Shown: piece by piece, positions 44,521-53,873 of the stretch | Position numbering within the stretch: the stretch's first letter is position 1 | How the letters are laid out: every line of letters starts with the position of its first letter | From: Aquibaculum arenosum | GTDB lineage: Bacteria; Pseudomonadota; Alphaproteobacteria; Kiloniellales; DSM-21159 | Length of the DNA stretch: 64,000 nt | NCBI RefSeq assembly: GCF_029222965.1 | Contig: NZ_JARHUD010000002.1 | Location: 186,001-250,000 of the forward strand | Direction: 5' to 3' | Position numbers and translations under genes: made by a program | Notes under the pieces: generated by a model | Databases searched by the model: none | What the model saw: the letters and a program-made list of their open reading frames with translations, nothing else | Told to the model about the DNA's origin: nothing

Positions 44521-47500
44521 GTGAGCGATCAAACCAATCCTCAACCGGCCCCACGCCGGCGACGCTGGCTATCCCGCATCCTCTGGGGGCTTTTCATCCT
44601 CCTGGTGGGCTTGCCGCTTTTGCTCTTGGGCGGCCTCTATCTCGCGCTGCAAACCGAAGGCGGGCGCGCCACTCTCGCCACCCTGATCGAAGACGTCGTG
44701 AGTTCTCCGGATGGGCTGCAGCTTGAAATCGGCCGGTTGGATGGCCCCCTGCCCCAGCAGATCGTGCTGCGCGACCTGGTCTTACGGGACCCCGAGGGCG
44801 TGCTCATCGACCTCGACTGGGCGGAACTCGCCTGGCGCCCCTGGTCGCTGCTGCAAAGGCGGGTAGAGATCGAGCATCTCAGGGCGAACCGGCTGGAGCT
44901 TCAGCGCCTTCCGGCCGGTAGCGACACTGAGGAAGAGCCGGCGCCAAGCGACGCACCGCTGGACATTGCTCTGCCGGAGCTGCCGGTCAGCTTGCAACTT
45001 GAGCAACTCGAGGTACAGGAGCTCTATCTTGGGCAGGAGATCGCCGGCACGCCGGCCCTGCTCGGCCTTTCCGGCAGGGCCAGGGTCGACCGCGAGGGTG
45101 CGCTGGACACGCAGCTGGCTGTGGAACGCAAGGACGAGCAACCCGGCCGGTTGGATCTGGAACTGGCGCTGACCGCGGGTGGCGAACGGCTGACGGCGCG
45201 GATCGATGGCGCCGAACCCGCCGGTGGGCTGATCGCCGAGCTGCTCGACCTCCCGGAGCGTCCTCCCGTAAGCATCCGACTCGAAGGGGACGGCCCACCC
45301 GAGGGCTGGCGCGCGCAGTTGGTTGCGGAGGCTGACGCAACAGCCCGGCTCGAAGCCGATCTCCTGCTACACAGTCTGGAGCCGCTTGATCTCTCGCTTG
45401 AAGCGAAAGGCCAGGCTACGGCCTTGGTGCCGGAAGACTTTCGTTCGCTCGTAGGGGATGAACCCAGCCTCGCGTTGCGCGTGCAGCGCACCGAGGAAGG
45501 GGCCTTGCGGGTGCAGGATCTTCGAGCTGGTGTTGCGGCGCTACAAGCGACGGGCCACCTCGCCTTGCAGGCGGATGGCCAGACGCTGGACGGCGCCCTC
45601 GACCTGGAACTGCTGGATCCCGAAGCGATCGCAGCGCTCACCCAGCCGGCGCGCTTCGACGGCGCCATCCTTAACCTGACGGTGAACGGCAGCCTGAATC
45701 AACCGATTCTGCAGGCCAACGCCAACCTAACAGCGCTTTCATTGCCCGAAGCGACGGCCGAAAGTCTGCGCCTCACCCTTGACGCCAAGACCGAAGCTCC
45801 GCTGGACGGGCCGGAAGCTGCGGTATTGTTCGACATCTCCTTCGCCGCAGAAGCTCTCGAGGCCAGCGAAGCGGCCCTCGAGCAGTTGGCCGATGGCGAT
45901 CTGACTTTGCAGGGCCAGGGGCGCTATGGTCTTGCCGAGAAAAGATTGACGGTGATCGCTCTTGATGCCGGACTGAACGAGCTGGCGCTGTCGTTGTGGG
46001 GAGAAGCGACGCTGGCCGACGCCGGTCCCACGGCCGACCTGGGCATGAGACTGGATCATCCGAAGCTCGAGCGCTTCGCCGGCCTCTCGGGCCTTGACCT
46101 CTCAGGTGCACTGGGGATCGACCTGCAGGCCAACCTGGCAAGTGACGGCAGCCTGGATGCCCGGCTCAATGCCCTTACCGATCGCCTGCAACTGGGCATC
46201 CCGATCGCAGAAGCGGTGCTCGGCGAGCGCCCCGGCCTCTCGATGCAACTGCGCCGCGATGCCAGTGGTCGCATCCTGCTTGACGAAGCACGCCTGGATG
46301 CAGCAACAGCAGCGCTCACCGCCTGGGGCACCCTGGACGCCGCCTTCTCGGAAGTTGACGCCGGCTATCGCTTGGATGTCTCGGCACTGGAGCCCTTGGG
46401 CGACGCCCTGGGACAGCCTCTTGGCGGCTCGCTCTCGCTCGAGGGGATCGCGCAGGGCGCCTTGGCGACGCCCCGGGTGGAGGCACGGCTGACGGGCGAA
46501 GAGCTGTCGCTGCCGGGCGAAGCGCTCAGAACGCTCAATGCAGCGCTCAACGTGGACCTAGACGCCCCAGGCCCACGTGGTCGTCTTGAAGTGAACGGCT
46601 CTGAGGGGCAGTACGGCCCCCTCTCCTCGGAGGTGGACTTTCAGCTCGTCGAGCAGGAGCTGACACTCGACAATCTGAACCTGCGCCTCGGAGATGCCGC
46701 CAGCGTGAGCGGGAATCTGGTCTGGCCGCTGGACGGGCGACCCGGCCGCGGTGCGGTCGAGGGGAACGTGCCGCAGTTGGGGGCGCTTGCGAGTATTGCC
46801 GGCGTCGAGGCGGGCGGTAGCCTGACCCTGAATGCGGAGCTCCTGCCCCAAGAAGCACAGCAGGCCCTGCGCGGGACTCTCGCGCTGCGCAGCGTCAGGA
46901 TGGGACCGGCGAGCGAACCCAGCGTGACAGGCGAGCGGGTCGACATGCAGTTCACGCTAAGCGACCTGCTGGGTGCGCCAGGCGTGCAAGCCGGCCTGAC
47001 CGCGGCGGGATTGTCCGCGGGCGGGGCTGAAATAGAGACTGCGGAAATCAACGCCACCGGAGACCTTGCGGCGCTGCGGATCGATCTGGACGCCGATGGA
47101 CAAGTGGCCGAAGATCCTTTGCGACTGCGGGCGCAGGCCGACGTGGGACTCGAAGGACCCATTACTCGAATCCAGCTGCCCCTGCTCACGGCCGACTGGG
47201 GCGAGGAAACCGTCGCTCTCGCCAGTCCCGCCACTTTGACCATCGCCCCGAACGATCTGGCGCTGCAATCCCTGGACCTGACCCTGCTGGGAGGTAGCCT
47301 GGCGGGCGAGGCCCGGCAAGAGGGCGACACCATTCAGGCCGATCTGCGGCTTGCGGATATCCCTTTGGATCGTCTGGCCGATCTGGCGGGTGGCAGCGAC
47401 GTCACTGGTGAACTCTCCGGCGAGCTCTCCCTCGCGGGGTCAATGAACGCACCGCGTGGCCAGCTCAATCTCTTCGCCGATGACTTCGCTTCTGGCACAG

Positions 47501-48978
47501 AAGCCGAACTCAGTGACCGTCCGCCGCTCGACATCCGTGCCGATGCCACGCTGGAGCCGGGACGCCTGCAATTGACCACTCGGATGGAAGGGTTTGCCGA
47601 GCGCCCCCTCAGCCTGGACGCTGATCTGCCGCTGAGGCTTTCACTCGCGCCCTTTGCGATCGACACCATCGCCGAACGGCAACTGAGCGCCCGCCTGCAG
47701 TGGAGCGGCGACATGGCTCCGGTCATGTCCCTGATGCCCGTGGACACCCTGCGGCTCACTGGCCAGGCGGACATTGACCTGACGGCCTACGGTACCCTCA
47801 ACGCACCTCAGCTTGGCGGCCAGCTGGCGCTGACCGACGCGCGCTATGAGAACTACACCAGCGGCACGCTGCTCGACCCGCTGGAACTGGTGGTGGTGGG
47901 CGCCGGCAACACCCTCACCATCGAGCGCTTCAACGCCAGTGACAGCAATGACGGCAACATGGATGGCCGCGGCACGGTGACCTGGCTTGGTGAGGAAGGG
48001 GTGGAGACCGACCTCCGCGTAACCCTGAACAACATGCGCCTTGCGCAGCGCGATGACGTCACCGCGCGCATCAGCGGGGAGATCGATGTCATCGGCAATC
48101 CCATGCAGCGCGCCGAGGTCATTGGCCGCCTGACCAACGACTTTATCGAAGTCAGGTTGGTAGACGCACTCCCGCCCAGCGTTGCCGAGATCGAGGTTGT
48201 CGAGGTCCGCGCTGGAGAGCCGGTGGAGCCGGTGGAGGAGCCCGATACCGGGCCCCCGGCCCCCTCCCCCATCCTGCTCGATGTCGAAATCGATCTGCCG
48301 CGCCGCGTTTTCGTGCGCGGCCGTGGTCTCGAATCCGAGTGGGGCGGCAGATTCCGGGTCGAGGGCCATGCCAATGACCCGCAGATCAGTGGCCAGCTTG
48401 AACCGCTGCGTGGTAGTTTCACGGTCATCGGCAAGACCTTCATGTTGCAGGAAGGCGCCATCACGCTGCCCGTGGGCGCGAGCAGCCTGGATCCTGAGCT
48501 CGATCTTCACGCCGTCTATACCGGCAGTGGCTTCACGGCGATCGTCGGCGTAGAGGGTACGGCCTCCGACCCCCAGATTGCGCTCTCCTCCCAGCCTGAA
48601 ATGCCGCAGGACGAAATCCTCTCGCGCGTCCTCTTCAACAAGACATCGGCCAACCTCTCCGCTCTGGAAGCCGTGGAGCTCGCCGATGCCGCCGCCAGTC
48701 TGGCGACGGGTGGCCCGGGGGTGACCGCGCTCATGCGCAGGGCCGTGGGCGTGGACGTTCTTGGGTTCAAGCCGGGTGCGAACGAGGACGATCCCGGCGC
48801 GGTCGCCATCGGCACCTATCTCGACGACGGCATCTACGTCGGCGTCGAACAGGGATTGGGGTCCAGCGGCACAGGCGTCAGCGTTGAGATCGACATCACC
48901 GACCAGATCAAGGCGCACAGCGACGTGGGCGCCGACGGTCGCAGCCGCGCCGGCGTCCGCTGGCAAATGGATTACTGA
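44521..48978 (+). CDS. tamB: Translocation and assembly module protein TamB
   Basis: 1485-residue AsmA/TamB-type bridge protein. One N-terminal transmembrane helix (WLSRILWGLFILLVGLPLLLLGG) is followed by about 1,200 residues of beta-rich repeats forming the hydrophobic groove, then the conserved C-terminal DUF490 domain (RGSFTVIGKTFMLQEGAITL, LDPELDLHAVY, DEILSRVLFNKTSANLSALEAVELA) ending VRWQMDY. I start at GTG 44521, since that gives a basic cytoplasmic head directly before the helix. TTG starts at 44470 and 44500 inside tamA are possible. Together with TamA it links inner and outer membrane; lipid transfer is the current family model. Confidence 0.92.
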   Translation: MSDQTNPQPAPRRRRWLSRILWGLFILLVGLPLLLLGGLYLALQTEGGRATLATLIEDVVSSPDGLQLEIGRLDGPLPQQIVLRDLVLRDPEGVLIDLDWAELAWRPWSLLQRRVEIEHLRANRLELQRLPAGSDTEEEPAPSDAPLDIALPELPVSLQLEQLEVQELYLGQEIAGTPALLGLSGRARVDREGALDTQLAVERKDEQPGRLDLELALTAGGERLTARIDGAEPAGGLIAELLDLPERPPVSIRLEGDGPPEGWRAQLVAEADATARLEADLLLHSLEPLDLSLEAKGQATALVPEDFRSLVGDEPSLALRVQRTEEGALRVQDLRAGVAALQATGHLALQADGQTLDGALDLELLDPEAIAALTQPARFDGAILNLTVNGSLNQPILQANANLTALSLPEATAESLRLTLDAKTEAPLDGPEAAVLFDISFAAEALEASEAALEQLADGDLTLQGQGRYGLAEKRLTVIALDAGLNELALSLWGEATLADAGPTADLGMRLDHPKLERFAGLSGLDLSGALGIDLQANLASDGSLDARLNALTDRLQLGIPIAEAVLGERPGLSMQLRRDASGRILLDEARLDAATAALTAWGTLDAAFSEVDAGYRLDVSALEPLGDALGQPLGGSLSLEGIAQGALATPRVEARLTGEELSLPGEALRTLNAALNVDLDAPGPRGRLEVNGSEGQYGPLSSEVDFQLVEQELTLDNLNLRLGDAASVSGNLVWPLDGRPGRGAVEGNVPQLGALASIAGVEAGGSLTLNAELLPQEAQQALRGTLALRSVRMGPASEPSVTGERVDMQFTLSDLLGAPGVQAGLTAAGLSAGGAEIETAEINATGDLAALRIDLDADGQVAEDPLRLRAQADVGLEGPITRIQLPLLTADWGEETVALASPATLTIAPNDLALQSLDLTLLGGSLAGEARQEGDTIQADLRLADIPLDRLADLAGGSDVTGELSGELSLAGSMNAPRGQLNLFADDFASGTEAELSDRPPLDIRADATLEPGRLQLTTRMEGFAERPLSLDADLPLRLSLAPFAIDTIAERQLSARLQWSGDMAPVMSLMPVDTLRLTGQADIDLTAYGTLNAPQLGGQLALTDARYENYTSGTLLDPLELVVVGAGNTLTIERFNASDSNDGNMDGRGTVTWLGEEGVETDLRVTLNNMRLAQRDDVTARISGEIDVIGNPMQRAEVIGRLTNDFIEVRLVDALPPSVAEIEVVEVRAGEPVEPVEEPDTGPPAPSPILLDVEIDLPRRVFVRGRGLESEWGGRFRVEGHANDPQISGQLEPLRGSFTVIGKTFMLQEGAITLPVGASSLDPELDLHAVYTGSGFTAIVGVEGTASDPQIALSSQPEMPQDEILSRVLFNKTSANLSALEAVELADAAASLATGGPGVTALMRRAVGVDVLGFKPGANEDDPGAVAIGTYLDDGIYVGVEQGLGSSGTGVSVEIDITDQIKAHSDVGADGRSRAGVRWQMDY

Positions 48979-49014
48979 GGGTCGTGAGGAGCCCCGCGGC
49001 CTGTGATAGGAACA

Positions 49015-49032
49015 GCGCTCCAATGCGAGCGC
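49015..49032. terminator. Small hairpin in the tamB-purB gap
   Basis: GCGCTC-CAATGC-GAGCGC makes a 6-bp stem with a 6-nt loop 37 nt after the tamB stop and 87 nt before purB. There is no T-run, so termination is only a possibility. Confidence 0.35.
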
Positions 49033-49118
49033 CCCCGGTCGGTGCAGCGTAGTCTATGCGGCGCCTGCTCTTTCGGGCCTGCACACAGCCGTGACGACAG
49101 CCATTTGAGGAACGAGAC

Positions 49119-50411
49119 ATGATTCCCCGCTACAGCCGGCCGGAGATGGCCGAAATTTGGTCGCCCGAGAGCCGCTTTCGCATCTGGTTCGAGATCGAGG
49201 CCCATGCCTGCGATGCCATGGCTGAACTGGGCGTGATCCCCAAGGAAGCCGCAGCGGCCATCTGGGAGCGCGGTGCCTTCGAGGTGGAGCGGATCGACGA
49301 GATCGAGCGGGAGACCAAGCACGACGTCATCGCTTTCCTCACCAACGTGGCAGAGCATGTCGGCCCCGAGGCACGTTTCCTGCACCAGGGCATGACTTCT
49401 TCCGATGTGCTGGACACCTGCCTCGCAGTCCAGCTCATGCGCGCTGCCGACCTGCTACTGGCGGATATGGATCGGCTGCTTGCCGCCCTGAAGTCCCGCG
49501 CATTCGAATTCAAGGACACGCTCTGCGTCGGCCGCAGCCATGGCATCCATGCCGAGCCCACCACTTTCGGCCTCAAGCTCGCCGGCCACTACGCCGCCTT
49601 TGCCCGCAACCGCGCCCGCCTCGAGGCGGCACGGACTGAAATCGCCACCTGCGCCATCTCCGGCGCGGTTGGCACCTTCGCCAACATCGACCCCTTCGTG
49701 GAAAATTATGTGGCGGAGAAGCTAGGACTGACGCCGGAGCCTGTTTCGACTCAGGTCATCCCGCGTGACCGCCACGCAGCCTTTTTCGCCACGCTTGGGA
49801 TCATAGCCTCCTCCATCGAGAACCTGGCCACGGAGATCCGCCATCTGCAGCGCACCGAGGTGCGCGAGGCTGAGGAATACTTTTCGCCGGGGCAGAAGGG
49901 TTCGTCGGCCATGCCGCACAAGCGCAACCCGGTCTTGACCGAGAACCTGACCGGACTTGCCCGCATGGTGCGCTCTGCCGTCGTCCCGGCGATGGAGAAC
50001 GTGGCGCTCTGGCATGAGCGAGACATCTCCCACTCCTCCGTCGAGCGCATGATCGGGCCAGATGCGACCGTGACCCTCGATTTCGCGCTCAACCGTCTCG
50101 CCGGCGTGATGGAAAAGCTTCTGGTCTATCCCGACCAGATGCAGCGCAACCTCGACCGGCTTGGCGGACTGGTGAATTCACAGCGCGTGCTGCTGGCCCT
50201 CACCCAGGCTGGCGTCAGCCGCGAGGACGCCTACAGTTTGGTGCAGCGCAATGCCATGAAGGTCTGGCTGGAAGGCAGGGATTTCCGCAAGGAGCTCGAA
50301 TCCGATCCGGAGGTGGTTCTGGATGCCGCTGCGCTCGATACCTGCTTCGACCCTTCCTACCACACCAAGCGGGTGGACCAGATTTTCGAGCGGGTGTTCA
50401 ACGTCGGCTGA
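49119..50411 (+). CDS. purB: Adenylosuccinate lyase
   Basis: 430-residue fumarase/aspartase-superfamily enzyme used twice in purine synthesis (SAICAR to AICAR, and adenylosuccinate to AMP). The signature loop is SSAMPHKRNP (262-271). Catalytic H141 lies in RSHGIHAEPTTFG, and TSSDVLDT (93-100) binds substrate. Length is normal. TTTGAGGAACG precedes ATG 49119. No other pur genes are in the window. Confidence 0.96.
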   Translation: MIPRYSRPEMAEIWSPESRFRIWFEIEAHACDAMAELGVIPKEAAAAIWERGAFEVERIDEIERETKHDVIAFLTNVAEHVGPEARFLHQGMTSSDVLDTCLAVQLMRAADLLLADMDRLLAALKSRAFEFKDTLCVGRSHGIHAEPTTFGLKLAGHYAAFARNRARLEAARTEIATCAISGAVGTFANIDPFVENYVAEKLGLTPEPVSTQVIPRDRHAAFFATLGIIASSIENLATEIRHLQRTEVREAEEYFSPGQKGSSAMPHKRNPVLTENLTGLARMVRSAVVPAMENVALWHERDISHSSVERMIGPDATVTLDFALNRLAGVMEKLLVYPDQMQRNLDRLGGLVNSQRVLLALTQAGVSREDAYSLVQRNAMKVWLEGRDFRKELESDPEVVLDAAALDTCFDPSYHTKRVDQIFERVFNVG

Positions 50412-50466
50412 GATAACGGCGGCTTCCGATAGCGGTCATGCCAGGCGGGAGCCGCCCAGTCTCCGA

Positions 50467-50883
50467 TCAGTCGTCGCGTTGAGTGCGTTCCATACGCTCG
50501 TGACGTTCCTGCGCTTCGAGCGATAGGGTTGCGATTGGCCGTGCCTCCAGACGCCCGATGGAGATCGGTTCCATCGTGTCCTCGCAGTAGCCGTAGGTTC
50601 CGTCCTCGATCCGTTTCAAGGCGGCATCGATCTTGGAGATCAGCTTGCGCTCCCGATCGCGGGTCCGCAGCTCCAAGGAGCGATCCGATTCCAGTGATGC
50701 GCGATCGGCGATATCCGGCTCCGCCAGGCTCTCGCTCTGCAGATGCTCCAGCGTCGTGCCGGACTCCCGCAGCAGCTCAGCTTTCCACTTCAGAAGCTTT
50801 TGCCGGAAATGTTCCCGCATGCGCGGGTTCATGAAAGGTTCGCTTTCGGTCGGTCGGTAGTCAGGATCCAGCGTAAGCGTCAT
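50467..50883 (-). CDS. dksA: DksA-type RNA polymerase-binding transcription factor
   Basis: 138-residue DksA homologue with the coiled-coil finger (about 25-95) and its DxxDxA tip (PDIADRAS, about 56-63). It acts with ppGpp in the RNA polymerase secondary channel. The zinc finger is reduced: only one cysteine remains in YGYCEDTMEPISIGRLEARPIATLSLEAQE, where the four-Cys form would have CxxC...CxxC. Such zinc-independent forms are common in alphaproteobacteria. A good promoter lies just upstream. It converges on purB with 55 nt between stops. Confidence 0.92.
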   Translation of the reverse strand: MTLTLDPDYRPTESEPFMNPRMREHFRQKLLKWKAELLRESGTTLEHLQSESLAEPDIADRASLESDRSLELRTRDRERKLISKIDAALKRIEDGTYGYCEDTMEPISIGRLEARPIATLSLEAQERHERMERTQRDD

Positions 50884-50918
50884 TTTACCCTAACCGCAGC
50901 CTGCCAAGTTGCGGCGCG

Positions 50919-50946
50919 AGTATAGTTTTTTTGACTCCCCGAACAA
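50919..50946 (-). promoter_or_regulatory. Sigma-70-type promoter of dksA
   Basis: Reading the minus strand, TTGTTC (-35, 50941-50946), a 16-nt spacer with an A-run, and TATACT (-10, 50919-50924) lie 36 nt before the dksA ATG. This is one of the clearest promoters in the window. An A-tract spacer and a GC-rich start region (CGCGCCGC) resemble stringently controlled promoters, which is inference. Confidence 0.65.
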
Positions 50947-50961
50947 GCCCCGACACGGAAA

Positions 50962-51017
50962 AGCCGGGACGGCCCATTCCGGGGCCTTCTGGCTCCCCGA
51001 AAGTGGCCTTCCCGGCT
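50962..51017 (-). terminator. Structured ppdK 3' region, likely terminator
   Basis: On the minus strand, AGCCGGGA (51010-51017) pairs with TCCCGGCT (50962-50969), which is followed by TTTTCC. GGCC-rich sequences between them can form nested stems. It lies 36 nt after the ppdK stop and upstream of the dksA promoter. Confidence 0.5.
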
Positions 51018-51052
51018 GCTTTCCAGAACGCGCTGCCCCGACAGAGCGGCAA

Positions 51053-53725
51053 TCAGACGTCGCGCTCGGTCTGTTCCAATGCCGCCTGGGCTGCCGCCAA
51101 GCGGGCGATGGGCACGCGGTAGGGCGAGCAGCTGACGTAATCCAGGCCGACATGATGGCAAAAGCGCACCGACTCGGGGTCGCCGCCATGTTCGCCGCAG
51201 ATGCCGAGCTTGATGTCAGGCCGACTGGCGCGCCCCCGCTCAACACCAATCTTCACTAGTTCCCCGACTCCATCCTGGTCCAGGCTGACGAAGGGGTCGC
51301 GGTTCAGGAGACCGCGGGCTTCATAGGTCGGCAGGAAACTGCCGGCGTCGTCGCGGGAAAGACCGAAGGTCGTCTGGGTGAGGTCGTTGGTACCGAAGGA
51401 GAAGAACTCCGCCGTTTCCGCAATCTCTGAGGCCCGAAGCGCGGCCCGCGGCAGTTCGATCATGGTGCCGACGAGATAAGCGATCTCGCAGCCGGCCGCC
51501 TCCATGGTTTCTTTCGCCACGCGGTCGACGACGTCCTTCAGGATCTCGAACTCGCGCCGCACCGAGACCAGCGGAATCATAACCTCCGGCTCGACCGTAT
51601 CGCCGGTTTCCTTGTGCACCTGCACCGCCGCCTCGAATATGGCACGGGCCTGCATCTCATAGATTTCGGGATAGGTGATGCCCAGGCGGCAACCGCGATG
51701 ACCGAGCATCGGATTGCTTTCCTGCAGCTTCAGCATGCGCTGGCGCAGCTTCTCCGGCGAAACGCCAGTGGCCTGGGCCACCTCTCGGATCTCCTGCTCG
51801 CCATGGGGCAGGAATTCATGCAGGGGCGGGTCAAGCAGGCGAATGGTAACCGGCAACCCCTTCATGATCTTGAAGATCTCGACGAAGTCCTGGGTCTGCA
51901 TCGGCTGCAGCTTGGCCAGCGCCTTGCGCCGCCCGTCCTCACTGTCGGCCAAGATCATCTCGCGCACCGCAACGATGCGCTCGGCCTCGAAGAACATGTG
52001 CTCGGTGCGGCATAGCCCAATGCCCTCGCATCCGAACTTGATTGCAGTGCGACAGTCGAGAGCAGTCTCGGCATTGGTGCGTACCTTGAGGCGCCGGATG
52101 TTGTCCGCCCAGACCATCAGCTTGGCGAAATCGCCGGTCAACTCCGGCTGCACCGTGGGCACCTCGCCCAACATGACCTCGCCGCTGCTGCCGTCCAGGG
52201 TGATGACCTCCCCTTCCTTCAACTCGCGTTCGCCGGCGCGCAGCACGCCTGCCTTGTAGTCGATGCGCAGTTCACCAGCCCCGGCGACGCACGCTCGGCC
52301 CATGCCGCGAGCGACCACGGCCGCGTGGCTGGTCATGCCGCCGCGGGTGGTGAGGATACCCTGGGCCGCGTGCATGCCGTGGATGTCTTCCGGGCTGGTT
52401 TCGATCCGACAGAGGATGACCTTGCGACCTTCAAGGGCCGCGGCCTCGGCCTTGTCGGCAGAAAAGGTAATCTCGCCCGAGGCGGCACCCGGCGAAGCAG
52501 GCAAACCGCGACCGATGACGTTGCGCTCGGCCTTGGGGTCCAGCGTCGGATGCAGCAGCTGGTCCAGCGAGAGAGGATCGACACGGCGCACAGCCTCCTG
52601 CTGGTCGATCAGGCCCTCATCGACCATGTCGACTGCGATCTTCAGCGCTGCTTTTGCCGTACGCTTGCCGGTGCGCGTCTGCAGCATGTAGAGCGTGCCC
52701 GACTGTACGGTGAACTCGATGTCCTGCATCTCGCGGTAATGGGTTTCCAGCAGTTCGCGCACCTTGCAGAGCTGCTGAAACACCTCCGGCATCACCTCTT
52801 CCATGGCCGGCAGGTCCGAGCCCTGCTCTTCCCGGCCACGAATGGAGATTGATTGAGGCGTGCGAATGCCGGCCACCACGTCCTCACCCTGGGCATTGAC
52901 CAGGTACTCGCCGTAGAAGCGGTTCTCGCCAGTGGAGGGGTCGCGGGTAAAGGCCACGCCGGTGGCGCAATCATTGCCCATGTTGCCGAAGACCATGGCC
53001 TGGACATTGACCGCCGTGCCCCACTCTTCCGGGATGTGGTGCAGCCGGCGATAGGTCACGGCCCGCTGGTTGGTCCAGGACTGGAAGACAGCGGCAACCG
53101 CGCCCCAGAGCTGATCCTGCGGGTCCTGAGGGAAGGGCGCGCCGGTCTCCTCCTCGACGATTGCCTTGTAGCGCTCGATCACCTGGTGCCAGTTATCGGC
53201 ATCAAGATCGGTGTCCAGGCTGACACCCTTGTCCTCCTTGGCCAGTTCCAGCACCTCCTCGAAGAGGTGATGCTCCACATCAAGGACGACGTTGGCGTAC
53301 ATCTGGATGAAGCGGCGATAGCTGTCATAGGCAAAGCGCGGGTCCTGGCTGCGTGCGGCCAGGCCAGCCACAGTGGTGTCGTTCAGGCCCAAGTTCAGCA
53401 CGGTGTCCATCATGCCGGGCATGGAAACCCTAGCGCCCGAGCGAACAGAAACCAGCAGCGGGTTTTGGGCGTCCCCGAAGCTGGTGCCCGTCACCGTCTC
53501 GACCTTCTCTAGCGCCGCCTTGATCTGGGCATCCAGATCGTCCGGGTAGCTTCCGGTCTTGGTGAAATGCGTGCAGACCTCGGTGGTGATGGTGAAGCCC
53601 GGCGGGACAGGCAACCCAATTGAAGCCATTTCGGCCAGATTGGCTCCCTTTCCGCCCAGCAGATTGCGCAGATCTGCCCTGCCCTCGCTATCGCCACCGC
53701 CAAAGCCATAGACCCACTTGCTCAT
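51053..53725 (-). CDS. ppdK: Pyruvate, phosphate dikinase
   Basis: 890-residue enzyme interconverting pyruvate + ATP + Pi and PEP + AMP + PPi. Order: N-terminal ATP-grasp domain (GGKGANLAEMASIGLPVPPGF at about 24-44), the swivelling phosphohistidine domain with GGMTSHAAVVARGMG (H467 phosphorylated; T465 is the position used by the PPDK regulatory protein) and the C-terminal PEP/pyruvate barrel (GLCRTEHMFF, VMIPLVS, FSFGTNDLTQ). I start at ATG 53723-53725 (MSKWVYGFGGG). It lies downstream of glyS, an order common in alphaproteobacteria. Confidence 0.97.
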   Translation of the reverse strand: MSKWVYGFGGGDSEGRADLRNLLGGKGANLAEMASIGLPVPPGFTITTEVCTHFTKTGSYPDDLDAQIKAALEKVETVTGTSFGDAQNPLLVSVRSGARVSMPGMMDTVLNLGLNDTTVAGLAARSQDPRFAYDSYRRFIQMYANVVLDVEHHLFEEVLELAKEDKGVSLDTDLDADNWHQVIERYKAIVEEETGAPFPQDPQDQLWGAVAAVFQSWTNQRAVTYRRLHHIPEEWGTAVNVQAMVFGNMGNDCATGVAFTRDPSTGENRFYGEYLVNAQGEDVVAGIRTPQSISIRGREEQGSDLPAMEEVMPEVFQQLCKVRELLETHYREMQDIEFTVQSGTLYMLQTRTGKRTAKAALKIAVDMVDEGLIDQQEAVRRVDPLSLDQLLHPTLDPKAERNVIGRGLPASPGAASGEITFSADKAEAAALEGRKVILCRIETSPEDIHGMHAAQGILTTRGGMTSHAAVVARGMGRACVAGAGELRIDYKAGVLRAGERELKEGEVITLDGSSGEVMLGEVPTVQPELTGDFAKLMVWADNIRRLKVRTNAETALDCRTAIKFGCEGIGLCRTEHMFFEAERIVAVREMILADSEDGRRKALAKLQPMQTQDFVEIFKIMKGLPVTIRLLDPPLHEFLPHGEQEIREVAQATGVSPEKLRQRMLKLQESNPMLGHRGCRLGITYPEIYEMQARAIFEAAVQVHKETGDTVEPEVMIPLVSVRREFEILKDVVDRVAKETMEAAGCEIAYLVGTMIELPRAALRASEIAETAEFFSFGTNDLTQTTFGLSRDDAGSFLPTYEARGLLNRDPFVSLDQDGVGELVKIGVERGRASRPDIKLGICGEHGGDPESVRFCHHVGLDYVSCSPYRVPIARLAAAQAALEQTERDV

Positions 53726-53873
53726 AGCCGCCTTTTGCCTCCTCGATTCGCAAACCGGCCTGCTCACCAGGTCGATTACAGCGGGACACTTCCGTTTAGC
53801 AACCCTTGGTTAACATGCTCTATTCCGCTGCCCGTCTGAGCACGGAACAGCTGCGTCGCAAGACCGCTCCGCA

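Noticed and set aside
47641-49023. 460-codon minus-strand frame antisense to the tamB end
   Set aside because: It lies opposite the conserved DUF490 domain of tamB and has no motif or start signal.
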